Counted from the stretch's first letter, positions 7,713-16,125 are shown. The stretch is 64,000 nt of DNA from JANOMH01 sp031422295 (GCA_031422295.1 JANOQM010000101.1:54662-118661), one strand, 5' to 3'. Program-made: numbers and translations. Notes: a model not told the origin generated them from the letters alone.

Positions 7713-9334
7713 GCCGGGACATTGCCTTTGTCGCGCACCAGTTTCCAGATGATCGCATCCAGCAGCGCCTCGAACGACGCGTCGATGATATTGGCCGACA
7801 CGCCGACAGTAGCCCACCGCCGCCCCTGCCCGTCCTCCGAATCGATAATCACCCGCGTCACCGCCTCGGTCCCGCCATCGGTGATGCGCACCTTGAAATC
7901 GACCAGCTTCATATCGGCGATATGGCCCTGCAAAGCCCCCAGATCGGCCTTGAGCGCCTGCGACAAGGCATTCACCGGCCCAGAATCACTGCCCGTGCCA
8001 TGCGCATTCTCGTAAAAACTGGTGATCTTTTGCGCCCCGATCTGCACAGTCACCACGGCCTCGGACACCGAAATCACCTCGCCCCGTGCATTGCGCCGAC
8101 GTTCCGAGATGACCCGATAGCGCTCGACCTCGAAAAACTTCGGCAACCGGCCCAGCTCATCGCGGGCCAACAGCTCAAACGAGGCTTGCGCTGTGTCATA
8201 GGAATACCCCCGCGCCTCGCGTTCCTTAATCCGGTCCAATATCCGGCCCATTGCCGGGTCGTCCTTGGCCACCTCCAGCCCCGCATCGGCCAGCCGCGCC
8301 CGCAAATTGGATTGCCCGGCCTGATTGGACATTGGCACGATGCGGGCATTGCCGACCAGCGCTGGGTCGATATGTTCATAGGTCGTGGGGTCCTTGGCGA
8401 TGGCGCTGGCATGCAACCCCGCCTTGTGCGCAAAGGCACTGGCCCCGACATAGGCCGCCTGCTTCAACGGCACCCGGTTCAGGATGTCGTCGAGCAGCCG
8501 CGAGGCGCGTTTCAGCCCCTTGAGGCCGTCCAGCGTGACCCCGGTCTGGAACTGGCTGGCATAAGGGTCCTTGAGCAGCAACGTCGGGATCAGCGTCGTC
8601 AGATTGGCATTGCCACACCGCTCGCCCAGCCCGTTCAGCGTGCCCTGAATCTGCCGCACCCCGGCGGTGACAGCGGCCAGTGAACAGGCGACGGCCATGC
8701 CGGTATCATCGTGGCAATGGATGCCTAGGTGATCGCCCGGAATGCCCGAGGCGATGACCGCCTTGACCGCGTTCTGGATATCGGGCGGCAAGGTGCCACC
8801 GTTGGTATCACACAGCACGATCCAGCGCGCCCCGGCGTTGTATGCAGCATGGACCGCCTCCAGCGCATAATCCGGGTTGGCCTTGAACCCGTCAAAGAAA
8901 TGTTCGGCATCAAACAACGCCTCGCGGTTGTTGGCTTTGAGATGGGCAAAGGAGGCGGCGATGTTTTCGGTATTCTCGGCCAGCGAAATACCCAGCGCCG
9001 TGGTCACATGAAATTCATGCGCCTTGCCGACCAGACAGACCGCCGGGGTGCGGGCATTCAGCACGGCGGCCAGCACATCATCATTCCCCGCCGACCGGCC
9101 AGTGCGTTTGGTCATGCCAAAGGCCGTCATCGTGGCGCGAGTCTGTGGGGCGGCGTCGAAAAAGTCGCTGTCCGTCGGGTTCGCGCCGGGCCAGCCACCT
9201 TCGATATAGTCGAGGCCGAGGCTGTCAAGGACATTGGCAATGCGGACCTTTTCGGCGGTCGAAAACTGGACGCCTTGGGTCTGCTGGCCGTCGCGGAGGG
9301 TGGTGTCGAAGAGGTAAAGGCGTTCGGGGGTCAT
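7709..9334 (-). CDS. cimA: citramalate synthase
   Basis: 541 aa. CimA condenses pyruvate with acetyl-CoA to (R)-citramalate, opening a threonine-independent route to isoleucine. The TIM barrel starts with YLFDTTLRDGQQTQG; LGIHCHDDTGMAVACS carries metal-binding histidines, and GLNGLGERCGNA is a family signature. A C-terminal LeuA-type regulatory domain follows (about 420-541), consistent with isoleucine feedback control. A related alpha-isopropylmalate/homocitrate synthase cannot be fully excluded, but length and motifs favour CimA. The start at 9334 overlaps the cysS stop by ATGA. Confidence 0.88.
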   Translation of the reverse strand: MTPERLYLFDTTLRDGQQTQGVQFSTAEKVRIANVLDSLGLDYIEGGWPGANPTDSDFFDAAPQTRATMTAFGMTKRTGRSAGNDDVLAAVLNARTPAVCLVGKAHEFHVTTALGISLAENTENIAASFAHLKANNREALFDAEHFFDGFKANPDYALEAVHAAYNAGARWIVLCDTNGGTLPPDIQNAVKAVIASGIPGDHLGIHCHDDTGMAVACSLAAVTAGVRQIQGTLNGLGERCGNANLTTLIPTLLLKDPYASQFQTGVTLDGLKGLKRASRLLDDILNRVPLKQAAYVGASAFAHKAGLHASAIAKDPTTYEHIDPALVGNARIVPMSNQAGQSNLRARLADAGLEVAKDDPAMGRILDRIKEREARGYSYDTAQASFELLARDELGRLPKFFEVERYRVISERRRNARGEVISVSEAVVTVQIGAQKITSFYENAHGTGSDSGPVNALSQALKADLGALQGHIADMKLVDFKVRITDGGTEAVTRVIIDSEDGQGRRWATVGVSANIIDASFEALLDAIIWKLVRDKGNVPA

Positions 9335-10800
9335 TGGATCTTCTCCCAGCGCCCTAAGTCTGGGTTGGTAGTATCGATCAACCATCTTGTTCCGTCTGGC
9401 GTATCAGAAATCATTATTCCAATTCCTGCTAACTGTTTGCGAATTTCATCTGCCCTCTTAAAGTCCTTCTTCTTTTTGGCTTCATCTCTTTCATTTATGC
9501 AAAGAGCTACTCGATCCTTAAAAGCATCTGTTGGCGTATCGGCCTCCACTTCCCACCATTCTCCAAGTTCGTCTTCAAGTAGACCTAACATTCGAGCTGA
9601 AGCTATGAACCTGTCCATTTCTTGATCTTTGATTGGGCCATAATAGTTGTCAGCATGAGCTCGTTCGTTGCGCCAGGCCCTTATTTTTCCGAACATTTCG
9701 TGGAGAACCGAAATCGCTCCGGCAGTATTTAAGTCGTCGGCCAATATTGCTAGAAATGATGGGTCAGGCATTAAACCCAAATCATCACTCTCAGCAGCTA
9801 AGTTGCGCCACTTTCTTAACGTAGCCTCCGCCTCCGCCCGTTTCTTTTCGGTCCAGTCCATCGGCTTGCCATAATGCGTGGACAGCATCACAAACCGGAT
9901 CACTTCCCCCGGCACACCCTGCTCCAGCAAATCCCGCACCGTAAAGAAATTGCCCAGGCTCTTGGACATCTTCTTGCCCTCGACCTGCAACATCTCGTTA
10001 TGCATCCAGACCTGTGCAAACCCACCCTCGGGATGGGCACAGGCCGATTGGGCAATCTCATTCTCATGATGCGGGAATTGCAGGTCGATCCCTCCCGCAT
10101 GAATATCAAACGACGCGCCCAGCAATTCGTACGCCATGGCCGAGCATTCGATATGCCAGCCCGGCCGTCCAAACCCCCAAGGGCTGTCCCAGCCCGGCAA
10201 CTCCGGCCCCGATGGTTTCCACAGCACGAAATCCATCGGATTGCGCTTGTAGGGGGCCACCTCGACCCGGGCCCCCGCGATCATGTCATCCACCGACCGA
10301 CCCGACAAAGCGCCATAGGCCGCATAGGACTCCACCGCGAACAGCACATGCCCGTCGGCCTGATACGCATGGCCCTTGGCGATCAGGTCAACGATCATCG
10401 CCACCATCGCGCCCACCCACTCGGTCGCGCGCGGCTCGTGATCCGGGCGCAGCGCCCCCACGGCGTCCATATCGGCGTGATACCAGCCGATCGTCTCGTC
10501 TGACCGCGCGCGGATCAGATCCACCAAAGACCCCGCCGCCCCTGCCGCCCGGCGATCCACCGCCGTCTGGTTGATCCGGTCATCGACATCGGTGAAATTG
10601 CGGACATAGGTCACATGATCGGCCCCATAGACATGCCGCAGCAGCCGGTACAGCACGTCGAACACGATCACGGGCCGCGCGTTACCCAGATGGGCGCGGT
10701 CATACACCGTGGGGCCGCAGACATACATCCGCACATTGGTCGGGTCCAACGGCACGAACGGCTCTTTCTTGCGAGTCTTGGTGTTGTACAGCTTGATCAT
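9331..10800 (-). CDS. cysS: cysteine-tRNA ligase
   Basis: 489 aa class I synthetase charging tRNA-Cys. YVCGPTVYDRAHLGNAR contains the zinc-ligand Cys and the HIGH-equivalent motif; WHIECSAMA gives another zinc ligand and EGKKMSKSLGNF the KMSKS loop. The C-terminal DALR and tRNA-binding part is complete. Base composition changes sharply: positions 9361-9780 (C-terminal part) count to about 44% GC, against about 62-67% in the 5' part, and codon use there is AT-rich. This suggests a recombined segment inside an intact gene. The gene is the first of the cysS-cimA-NDUFAF6-like run. Confidence 0.93.
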   Translation of the reverse strand: MIKLYNTKTRKKEPFVPLDPTNVRMYVCGPTVYDRAHLGNARPVIVFDVLYRLLRHVYGADHVTYVRNFTDVDDRINQTAVDRRAAGAAGSLVDLIRARSDETIGWYHADMDAVGALRPDHEPRATEWVGAMVAMIVDLIAKGHAYQADGHVLFAVESYAAYGALSGRSVDDMIAGARVEVAPYKRNPMDFVLWKPSGPELPGWDSPWGFGRPGWHIECSAMAYELLGASFDIHAGGIDLQFPHHENEIAQSACAHPEGGFAQVWMHNEMLQVEGKKMSKSLGNFFTVRDLLEQGVPGEVIRFVMLSTHYGKPMDWTEKKRAEAEATLRKWRNLAAESDDLGLMPDPSFLAILADDLNTAGAISVLHEMFGKIRAWRNERAHADNYYGPIKDQEMDRFIASARMLGLLEDELGEWWEVEADTPTDAFKDRVALCINERDEAKKKKDFKRADEIRKQLAGIGIMISDTPDGTRWLIDTTNPDLGRWEKIQ

Positions 10801-10816
10801 AACGGCCTCGGGATAA

Positions 10817-10880
10817 CGGTTTTCACCCGCGGGCCTGGCGTGATCTCACTTGAAAAGGAAGTGTGAAAAACCGGCCCGCG
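10817..10880 (-). repeat. two interleaved inverted repeats in the cysS leader
   Basis: CGGTTTTCAC (10817-10826) pairs with GTGAAAAACCG (10863-10873, one extra A), and CGCGGGCC (10828-10835) pairs perfectly with GGCCCGCG (10873-10880). The two pairings cross, so the transcript could form either of two exclusive hairpins or a pseudoknot 17-80 nt upstream of the cysS start. It could also be an operator. Apart from this element the 144 bp between the DUF1697 gene and cysS hold nothing I recognise. Confidence 0.4.
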
Positions 10881-10944
10881 ACAGATGTCAGCAGGGGATA
10901 ATGCAGCAAATCAGGGCGCATTGGTTGTTCATGCGCTTCGCATA

Positions 10945-11484
10945 TCAGGCAGCAGCGCCTGCGTCCAGCATTTCCACCAGCTTGTGCCAGGTGTTCAGAT
11001 TGCGCGCCGTCATCTGGGTGCCGGTCACGACCTTCTCAAACTTTTCGGCCAGTTTCGACCGGCCAATCCCATCGGGCGCATACAGCCAAGCCACCCGGCC
11101 CTGCACGATCAGCTGTTCAGTCGGGGCGCGAAACCGCTCCAGCGCCGCATGATCCACCACCGGATCGGTCCACAAAACAAATCCATGCACCTGTTTGCCC
11201 GCATCCGGATCAAACGGACAGTCCGCCAGCGCCGCCCGCACCGCTTCCCCCGGCAGCACGATAATCGGCACATCGCAGCCCATCTGCGCCGCAATCGCCT
11301 GCCGCAAGATCAAAGCCAGTCCCTCGGCCTCTCCGTCGGCCCGGAACACCAGATTGCCGCTGGCAATATAACTTTGCACGCCGGTCCAACCCAACCCGGC
11401 ACACAAGGCCCGCAACTTTGCCATCGGCACCATCTGATGCCCGCCCAGATTGATCCCACGCAACAGGGCCACCCATTGGTCCAT
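10945..11484 (-). CDS. DUF1697 domain protein
   Basis: 179 aa protein of the DUF1697 family, function unknown. The family start WVALLRGINLGGH, then KLRALCAGLGWTGVQSYIAS, and the C-terminal RNLNTWHKLVEML are all visible. The frame begins at 11496; ATG 11484 (MDQWVALLRGIN) fits the family better. Same strand as cysS, 144 nt upstream of it. Confidence 0.8.
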   Translation of the reverse strand: MDQWVALLRGINLGGHQMVPMAKLRALCAGLGWTGVQSYIASGNLVFRADGEAEGLALILRQAIAAQMGCDVPIIVLPGEAVRAALADCPFDPDAGKQVHGFVLWTDPVVDHAALERFRAPTEQLIVQGRVAWLYAPDGIGRSKLAEKFEKVVTGTQMTARNLNTWHKLVEMLDAGAAA

Positions 11485-11577
11485 CGCATCCCCCAAAGAC
11501 CACGCAATTCACTTGACCCAATCTGCCACAGGCCGCACCCTTGGGATATTACCTGTTTCATTGATCGGAGTATTTTC

Positions 11578-12054
11578 ATGTCATCCCAAACCCCCGGATT
11601 TATCCTGCCCGCCGGCACGGGGCACGGCCAGACGATGACGGTCTTTGGCCAAACCATTACCGAACGGATCACCGCCGAGGACAGCCACGGAAACTATTAT
11701 ATTTTCGACGAAGTCACCCCGCCCGGCATGGGCGTGCCGCCGCATCAGGAAAGCATGGAAGATGAAATTGTCCTGATCCGCGTCGGGCAGTTCGAGGTGT
11801 TTCTGAACGGCGTGGTCAGTCCTGTCGGCCCCGGTGCTATCCTGAACTTAGCGCGCGGGTCGTTGCACGGGTTTCGCTGCACCGGCCCTGCCCCCGGACA
11901 GACCACATGGATCGTGACCCCCGGCCTGAACGGCCAGACCTTTCTGCGCACACTGGGCACATTCCCGCCCGGCCCGCCCGATCTGGCCCGGCTGGATGCG
12001 TTGCACTGCCTGCATGGGATCAGCATGGCCCCGCCCGGCGATCCGTGGTGGTAG
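11578..12054 (+). CDS. cupin domain protein
   Basis: 158 aa single-domain beta-barrel of the RmlC-like cupin superfamily. The segment PPHQESMEDEIVLIRVGQFEVFLNG (split here as PPHQESMEDE and GQFEVFLNG) corresponds to cupin motif 1 and GSLHGFRCTG to motif 2, with metal-ligand-like His and Glu residues. Substrate or enzymatic activity cannot be predicted. A frame open from 10885 covers DUF1697 in antisense and is not the start; ATG 11578 follows a CGGAGTATTTTC spacer that can serve as RBS. The YjbR-like gene follows by 4 nt. Confidence 0.75.
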   Translation: MSSQTPGFILPAGTGHGQTMTVFGQTITERITAEDSHGNYYIFDEVTPPGMGVPPHQESMEDEIVLIRVGQFEVFLNGVVSPVGPGAILNLARGSLHGFRCTGPAPGQTTWIVTPGLNGQTFLRTLGTFPPGPPDLARLDALHCLHGISMAPPGDPWW

Positions 12055-12058
12055 GGCC

Positions 12059-12403
12059 ATGACCGGACAGACCCGCGCCCTTGTCAACACCATCTGTGCC
12101 ACGTTCCCCGGGGCCGTGGTGTCGGACCCGTGGGGTGGCGGGCATGATGCGTGGAAAGTGGGGGGCAAGATGTTTGCCTGTATCGGCGCAATTCAGACCG
12201 GGGTTTCGGTCAAAACCGGCTCTGTCGAAACCGCGCAGATGCTGATCGAGGCAGGCGTCGGGACCCGCGCCCCGTATTTCCACCGCTCATGGATTTACCT
12301 GCCTGAAACGGTCGATACCGATGAATTGCGGCACCGGTTAGTAACCTCCTATCAGATCATCCGCGCGGGCCTGCCCAAAAAGGTACAGGCCGCCCTAAAG
12401 TAA
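12059..12403 (+). CDS. MmcQ/YjbR family protein
   Basis: 114 aa. The YjbR/MmcQ (DUF419) fold resembles a CyaY-like domain and is often annotated as DNA-binding. WGGGHDAWKVGGKMFACIG (about 23-41) and the C-terminal SYQIIRAGLPKKVQAAL are the conserved segments. It starts 4 nt after the cupin gene stop, so the two are probably co-transcribed. It ends at a hairpin shared with the convergent VOC gene. Biochemical role unknown. Confidence 0.8.
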   Translation: MTGQTRALVNTICATFPGAVVSDPWGGGHDAWKVGGKMFACIGAIQTGVSVKTGSVETAQMLIEAGVGTRAPYFHRSWIYLPETVDTDELRHRLVTSYQIIRAGLPKKVQAALK

Positions 12404-12421
12404 GGTGGGTTTTAACCCACC
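12404..12421. terminator. hairpin between convergent genes; copy of a palindromic repeat
   Basis: GGTGGGTTTTAACCCACC begins immediately after the YjbR-like stop codon. It has an 8-bp stem and 2-nt centre and lies between convergent genes, so it may terminate both. The same sequence recurs downstream of eno. Confidence 0.5.
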
Positions 12422-12427
12422 CTGCGC

Positions 12428-12805
12428 TCAGGCATAACTGATCACCTCAATTTCGACCCCGTTTTCTTCACTGAAATAGAACCGCTTGCCCGGCTCATAA
12501 TCCGAATGATTCCCCGGGGTATAACCTGCGGCTTTGACCAAGGCTTCGACCGCGTCCAGATCATTTACGACGACCCCGAAGTGGTTCAGGCCCGCGCGGG
12601 TGGTGTAACTACTTTGGGTCGGATCTGCCGGATCGCCGTAGCTGAACAGCGCCACATAGCTGCCTTCATCGCCCACATGCACAGTGCGCCCGGTCTGCAT
12701 GCCCTTGCCCGCCCAGCGGACTTTCCAGCCAAACAGGCCCACCAGCACCGCCGCCGTCGCATCCGGGTCGGTTACAGTGACGTTCACATGTTCCAATCGT
12801 GCCAT
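12428..12805 (-). CDS. VOC (glyoxalase/bleomycin resistance) family protein
   Basis: 125 aa vicinal-oxygen-chelate protein with two beta-alpha-beta-beta-beta modules: LEHVNVTVTDPDA at the N-terminus, and LNHFGVVVNDLDAVEALVKAAGY in the second half (LNHFGVVVNDLD). Metal-ligand-like His and Glu (KRFYFSEENGVEIEV) are retained. Members can be glyoxalase I, dioxygenases or antibiotic-binding proteins; the substrate is unknown. Its promoter carries a SoxR box and the soxR gene is divergent, so it is probably induced by redox-cycling compounds. Confidence 0.8.
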   Translation of the reverse strand: MARLEHVNVTVTDPDATAAVLVGLFGWKVRWAGKGMQTGRTVHVGDEGSYVALFSYGDPADPTQSSYTTRAGLNHFGVVVNDLDAVEALVKAAGYTPGNHSDYEPGKRFYFSEENGVEIEVISYA

Positions 12806-12838
12806 CTCATTCTCCTCTGGCTATTGACTCGCAACGCT

Positions 12839-12869
12839 GGTGTAATTCCTCAAGTCCACTTGAGATCAA
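12839..12869 (-). promoter_or_regulatory. SoxR-type promoter of the VOC gene
   Basis: On the minus strand TTGATC (-35, 12869-12864), a 19-nt spacer holding CTCAAGTGGACTTGAG, and TACACC (-10, 12844-12839). The over-long 19-bp spacer with a centred CTCAAGT/ACTTGAG dyad (12848-12865) is the layout of enteric soxS promoters activated by SoxR. The predicted transcript would start about 27 nt before the VOC start codon. The -10 is weak, as expected for an activated promoter. Confidence 0.75.
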
Positions 12870-12879
12870 GGAGAATCTG

Positions 12880-13335
12880 ATGCCCCCTTCCCAAGGTCTG
12901 ACCATTGGCGATCTGGCCAGCCGCACCGGGCTGGCCGTATCCGCGATCCGGTTTTACGAAACCCACGGGATCGTTGCGCCTTTGCGCAATGCAGGCGGGC
13001 ACCGGCGCTATGACCGGGCCGATATCCGGCGGCTGTCATTCGCGCTGATCGCGCAGCAGCTGGGATATCCTTTGGCACAGATTGCATCGCATTTGTCGGG
13101 GCTGCCAGCCGACCGGGCCCCTACCCGTGACGACTGGACCCGGATTGCGGCCGGGTTTCGGACCGGGATTGATGCCCGCATCAACGCACTGACCGATTTG
13201 CGCGATAAACTGGATGGCTGCATCGGGTGCGGCTGTCTGTCACTGGATCGCTGTGCGCTGTATAATCCGGCCGACCGGGCCGGAATGCGCGGGCCCGGGC
13301 CGCGTTACCTGATGGGCGAAAGCAGCCTTGGATAG
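12880..13335 (+). CDS. soxR: redox-sensitive MerR-family activator SoxR
   Basis: 151 aa. The N-terminal MerR winged helix (TIGDLASRTGLAVSAIRFYE, residues 8-27) binds the promoter dyad; a dimerisation helix follows, then the [2Fe-2S] ligands in CIGCGCLSLDRC (Cys 114, 117, 119, 125), spacing identical to SoxR. ATG 12880 follows an AAGGAG ribosome-binding site; the frame extends further upstream without reason. The divergent VOC gene has a SoxR-type promoter. In non-enteric bacteria SoxR usually controls such small local regulons rather than soxS. Confidence 0.93.
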   Translation: MPPSQGLTIGDLASRTGLAVSAIRFYETHGIVAPLRNAGGHRRYDRADIRRLSFALIAQQLGYPLAQIASHLSGLPADRAPTRDDWTRIAAGFRTGIDARINALTDLRDKLDGCIGCGCLSLDRCALYNPADRAGMRGPGPRYLMGESSLG

Positions 13336-13383
13336 GCGCGGGCAGGATTGACAAACCAGTTGGCGCCAGTGTTCCTGCGGCGC

Positions 13384-14562
13384 ATGAAACTTTCAAATCG
13401 CATCACCCAAATCAGTCCCGGCGGCACTGACGGCTGGGAACTGTATCGCCGCGCCCGCGCCATGGTGTCGTCTGGCCTGTCCGTCACCGAACTGACGCAA
13501 GGTGAACATGATATCCCGACCGATCCTGCCATTGTGACCGCATTGCACGACGCGGCCAAAGCGGGCCATACTGGTTATGCCAGTATTCCCGGCACCCCGG
13601 CCCTGCGGCAGACCATTGCCGCCCGGATTGCCGCGCGGACCGGTGTTCCAACCGCGCCCGATAATATTATCGTCACGGCCGGTGGACAGGCCGGGCTGTT
13701 CATGGCGCATCATGCGATCTGTGACCAAGGCGATGTGGCCCTGTATATTGACCCTTATTACGCGACCTATCCCGGCACCATCCGCTCTGTCGGGGCTGTG
13801 CCCCGGCCGATCCTTGCGACGCCCGAAGATGGCTTTCAACCGCAGATCGCGGCGATCGAAGCTGCGGCCGAAGGGGCCACATCCCTGCTGATCAATTCAC
13901 CCAATAACCCCACGGGGGTGATTTATACCCGCGAGACATTACAGAAAATTGCCGAGGTCTGCATCCGGCGCGACCTGTGGCTGGTTTCGGACGAGGTGTA
14001 TGACACCCAGGTCTGGGCGGGTGAACACATCTCGCCCCGCACATTACCCGGTATGGCCGAACGGACGCTGGTAATCGGATCACTGTCGAAAAGCCACGCG
14101 ATGACTGGCAGCAGGATAGGCTGGATCTGCGGGCCAAGTGATGCAGTCGCCCCGCTTTGGAATCTGGCGACCAACACGAATTATGGCCTGCCCGGGTATA
14201 TTCAGGATGCAGCCCAGTTCGCACTGAACCTCGGGCTTGCGTTCGAAGAACAGATTGCCGACCCGTTCAAACGCCGCCGGGCAATGACGCAGCGCATTCT
14301 GGCGGGCCAGAACCTGCTGAAATCTGCCCCAATTGACGGATCGATGTTTGTCATGCTGGACGTCCGGCCCACCGGGCTGACCGGCGCAGAATTTGCCGAA
14401 CAACTGCTTGAAAAGCACTTGATCGCAGTAATGCCCGGTGACAGCTTTGGTCAGGCGACCATTGGTCATGTGCGCGTCGCAATGACTGTGGCCGATGACC
14501 GTTATGCGGCCGCGCTGACCCAAATTCTGGCCTTCGCCCAAGAACTGGCAGCACAAAGGTAA
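13384..14562 (+). CDS. PLP-dependent aminotransferase, class I/II
   Basis: 392 aa fold-type I aminotransferase. LLINSPNNPTGVIYTRE (about 178-194) is the conserved NPTG segment, LVSDEVYD binds the cofactor ring, and SLSKSHAMTGSRIGW carries the Schiff-base lysine. ATG 13384 (MKLSNRITQI) is chosen over the frame start at 13348 for family fit. Substrate could be aspartate or an aromatic/branched-chain amino acid; not decidable. It is followed 6 nt later by a PEP mutase family gene, hinting at a shared catabolic role. Confidence 0.85.
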   Translation: MKLSNRITQISPGGTDGWELYRRARAMVSSGLSVTELTQGEHDIPTDPAIVTALHDAAKAGHTGYASIPGTPALRQTIAARIAARTGVPTAPDNIIVTAGGQAGLFMAHHAICDQGDVALYIDPYYATYPGTIRSVGAVPRPILATPEDGFQPQIAAIEAAAEGATSLLINSPNNPTGVIYTRETLQKIAEVCIRRDLWLVSDEVYDTQVWAGEHISPRTLPGMAERTLVIGSLSKSHAMTGSRIGWICGPSDAVAPLWNLATNTNYGLPGYIQDAAQFALNLGLAFEEQIADPFKRRRAMTQRILAGQNLLKSAPIDGSMFVMLDVRPTGLTGAEFAEQLLEKHLIAVMPGDSFGQATIGHVRVAMTVADDRYAAALTQILAFAQELAAQR

Positions 14563-14568
14563 GTCAAC

Positions 14569-15390
14569 ATGACCCATGACATTGGACAGGCATTTCGCAA
14601 ACTGCATGTGAAAGGGCAGCCCTTTGTGCTGGCCAATGCATGGGACGCTGGCAGCGCCAAAATGCTCGCGGGCCTCGGCGCACAGGCGATTGCCACATCG
14701 TCAGCAGCCCATGCCTTTACCCTTGGCCGCCCTGACGGAGGCACCCTGACGCGGGACGAGGCTTTGGCCCATGCCGCTGACCTTGTGGCCGCGGTCCGGG
14801 TTCCGGTGCAGGGGGATTTCGAGAATGGCTTTGGCGATGACCCGGACATATGTGCACAGACGGTCCGGCTGGCCGCCGAAGCGGGCCTTGCCGGGATTTG
14901 CATCGAAGATACGATCCTGCCCGGCGATGCAGCCTATGACCATGACCTCGCGGTCGAGCGGATCAGGGCGGCCAGCGCTGCCGCCCGCGCCTTGCCCCGC
15001 GATTTCATCCTGACCGCCCGCGCTGACGGGCTGCTGACTGGGCGCTATGACTTGGCCGAGGCGTTGCGCCGGTTGCTGGCGTTTCAAGCCGCAGGGGCAG
15101 ATTGCCTGTATGCCCCGCTGATCCCGACCATGGCGGGGATTGCGCAGATTTGTGCGGCGACCACCGCCCCGGTTAATGTGCTGATCGCAGGAATGACCAC
15201 CGGGCATGATATGGGTGCTTTTGCAGCAATGGGCGTGGCCCGGCTGTCATTGGGGTCATCCCTGGCCCGGCTAACCCATGCAACGATCCGCGATGCGGCT
15301 GCAGAAATGTTCGGCCAGCGCCGGTTTGATCTTCTGGGCAAAGCCATGCCCGGCGGACAGGTCGATGCCTTGTTGGCGGGTTCGGCCTGA
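14569..15390 (+). CDS. isocitrate lyase/PEP mutase family protein
   Basis: 273 aa TIM barrel of the PEP mutase/isocitrate lyase superfamily. LANAWDAGSAKML (about 21-33), GDFENGFGDDP, GICIEDT (acidic metal ligands) and LTARADGLL are the conserved strands. The KKCG isocitrate-lyase motif is absent, so this is not a glyoxylate-shunt lyase. It may be a 2-methylisocitrate-lyase-like, oxaloacetate-decarboxylase-like or C-P bond enzyme; no choice is possible. It is probably co-transcribed with the preceding aminotransferase. Confidence 0.8.
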   Translation: MTHDIGQAFRKLHVKGQPFVLANAWDAGSAKMLAGLGAQAIATSSAAHAFTLGRPDGGTLTRDEALAHAADLVAAVRVPVQGDFENGFGDDPDICAQTVRLAAEAGLAGICIEDTILPGDAAYDHDLAVERIRAASAAARALPRDFILTARADGLLTGRYDLAEALRRLLAFQAAGADCLYAPLIPTMAGIAQICAATTAPVNVLIAGMTTGHDMGAFAAMGVARLSLGSSLARLTHATIRDAAAEMFGQRRFDLLGKAMPGGQVDALLAGSA

Positions 15391-15391
15391 C

Positions 15392-15405
15392 CCCGCCAAG
15401 GCGGG
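15392..15405. terminator. short hairpin between convergent genes
   Basis: CCCGCCAAGGCGGG starts one base after the PEP-mutase-like stop codon, followed by GATTTT on the plus strand. It lies in the 34-bp gap before the convergent outer-membrane gene and is a weak candidate terminator. Confidence 0.35.
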
Positions 15406-15424
15406 ATCAGGCCGGGATTTTGGA

Positions 15425-16033
15425 TCAGAACACGTAGGAGGCCCGGATGCCGATGGTTGTTGCTTCAACATCGACGCCCGATCCGGCCAGATCGTCGAAC
15501 TGATGCGCCAGCACTTCGCCGCCCAAACGAATGCTGTCAGTCAGGTTATAATCAACCCCAAGCCCGGCAAACGCACCATCACTGGTGCCGTTGATCGCAC
15601 CCGACACATCGGCCTGCGCTGCTCCGGCCACGACATAGGGCTGGAACGCACCGGCGTCATACCCGACCCGCAGTTTCAGGCGGGCGACGGAATCCAGATC
15701 GACCGCCGGGGTGGTAAAGGCGACGTCGGTCATATCGTAATCCAACTCTGCGCCCAGCACGATGTTGCCGAGATCGTATAAGTAACCTGCATGAACACCG
15801 TAAGTGGCACCTTCGCCGTCGTCGGCTACTGCATCAGATGACAACCGGCCAAAGCCGAGCTGCGCACCAGCATAAAACCCGGTCCAATCGGCAGATACCG
15901 GGGCGGGGGCGGCGATGATCACCGGGGCGGCTACCGGGGGGGCGATCACCGGCTCGGTCAGCCCGCCGGCAAAGGCCGGGGCGGACACGGCAAGGGTCAG
16001 ACCAAGGGCCGGAATAAGGGACTTAAAGTGCAT
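15425..16033 (-). CDS. outer membrane beta-barrel protein (porin/OmpA-like fold)
   Basis: 202 aa. A signal peptide (MHFKSLIPALGLTLAVSAPAFA, cleavage after AFA about residue 22; hydrophobic core LIPALGLTLAV) is followed by a Pro/Ala/Val-rich linker and a domain of alternating amphipathic strands beginning WTGFYAGAQLGFG and ending RASYVF with a terminal Phe, the usual barrel-insertion signal. About eight strands are likely, as in small Omp25/RopB-type barrels. Function is unknown. An AGGAG ribosome-binding site precedes the ATG. Confidence 0.85.
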   Translation of the reverse strand: MHFKSLIPALGLTLAVSAPAFAGGLTEPVIAPPVAAPVIIAAPAPVSADWTGFYAGAQLGFGRLSSDAVADDGEGATYGVHAGYLYDLGNIVLGAELDYDMTDVAFTTPAVDLDSVARLKLRVGYDAGAFQPYVVAGAAQADVSGAINGTSDGAFAGLGVDYNLTDSIRLGGEVLAHQFDDLAGSGVDVEATTIGIRASYVF

Positions 16034-16097
16034 TGCAAAACTCCTGTTTACCGAAAAACCGGGACCAGCCAGTGAACGGCTGACCCGGTATTATGCG

Positions 16098-16125
16098 GGC
16101 AAAACCGCAAAATGCGTGTTTTGCC
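16098..16125 (-). promoter_or_regulatory. strong dyad in the promoter region of the outer membrane gene
   Basis: GGCAAAAC-CGCA (16098-16109) is mirrored by TGCG-T-GTTTTGCC (16113-16125) around AAA: a 12-bp dyad with one unpaired T. A TAATAC -10-like hexamer lies 5 nt downstream on the minus strand (16092-16087), so the dyad would sit over the spacer and -35 region. It looks like an operator for the barrel gene. Confidence 0.4.
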
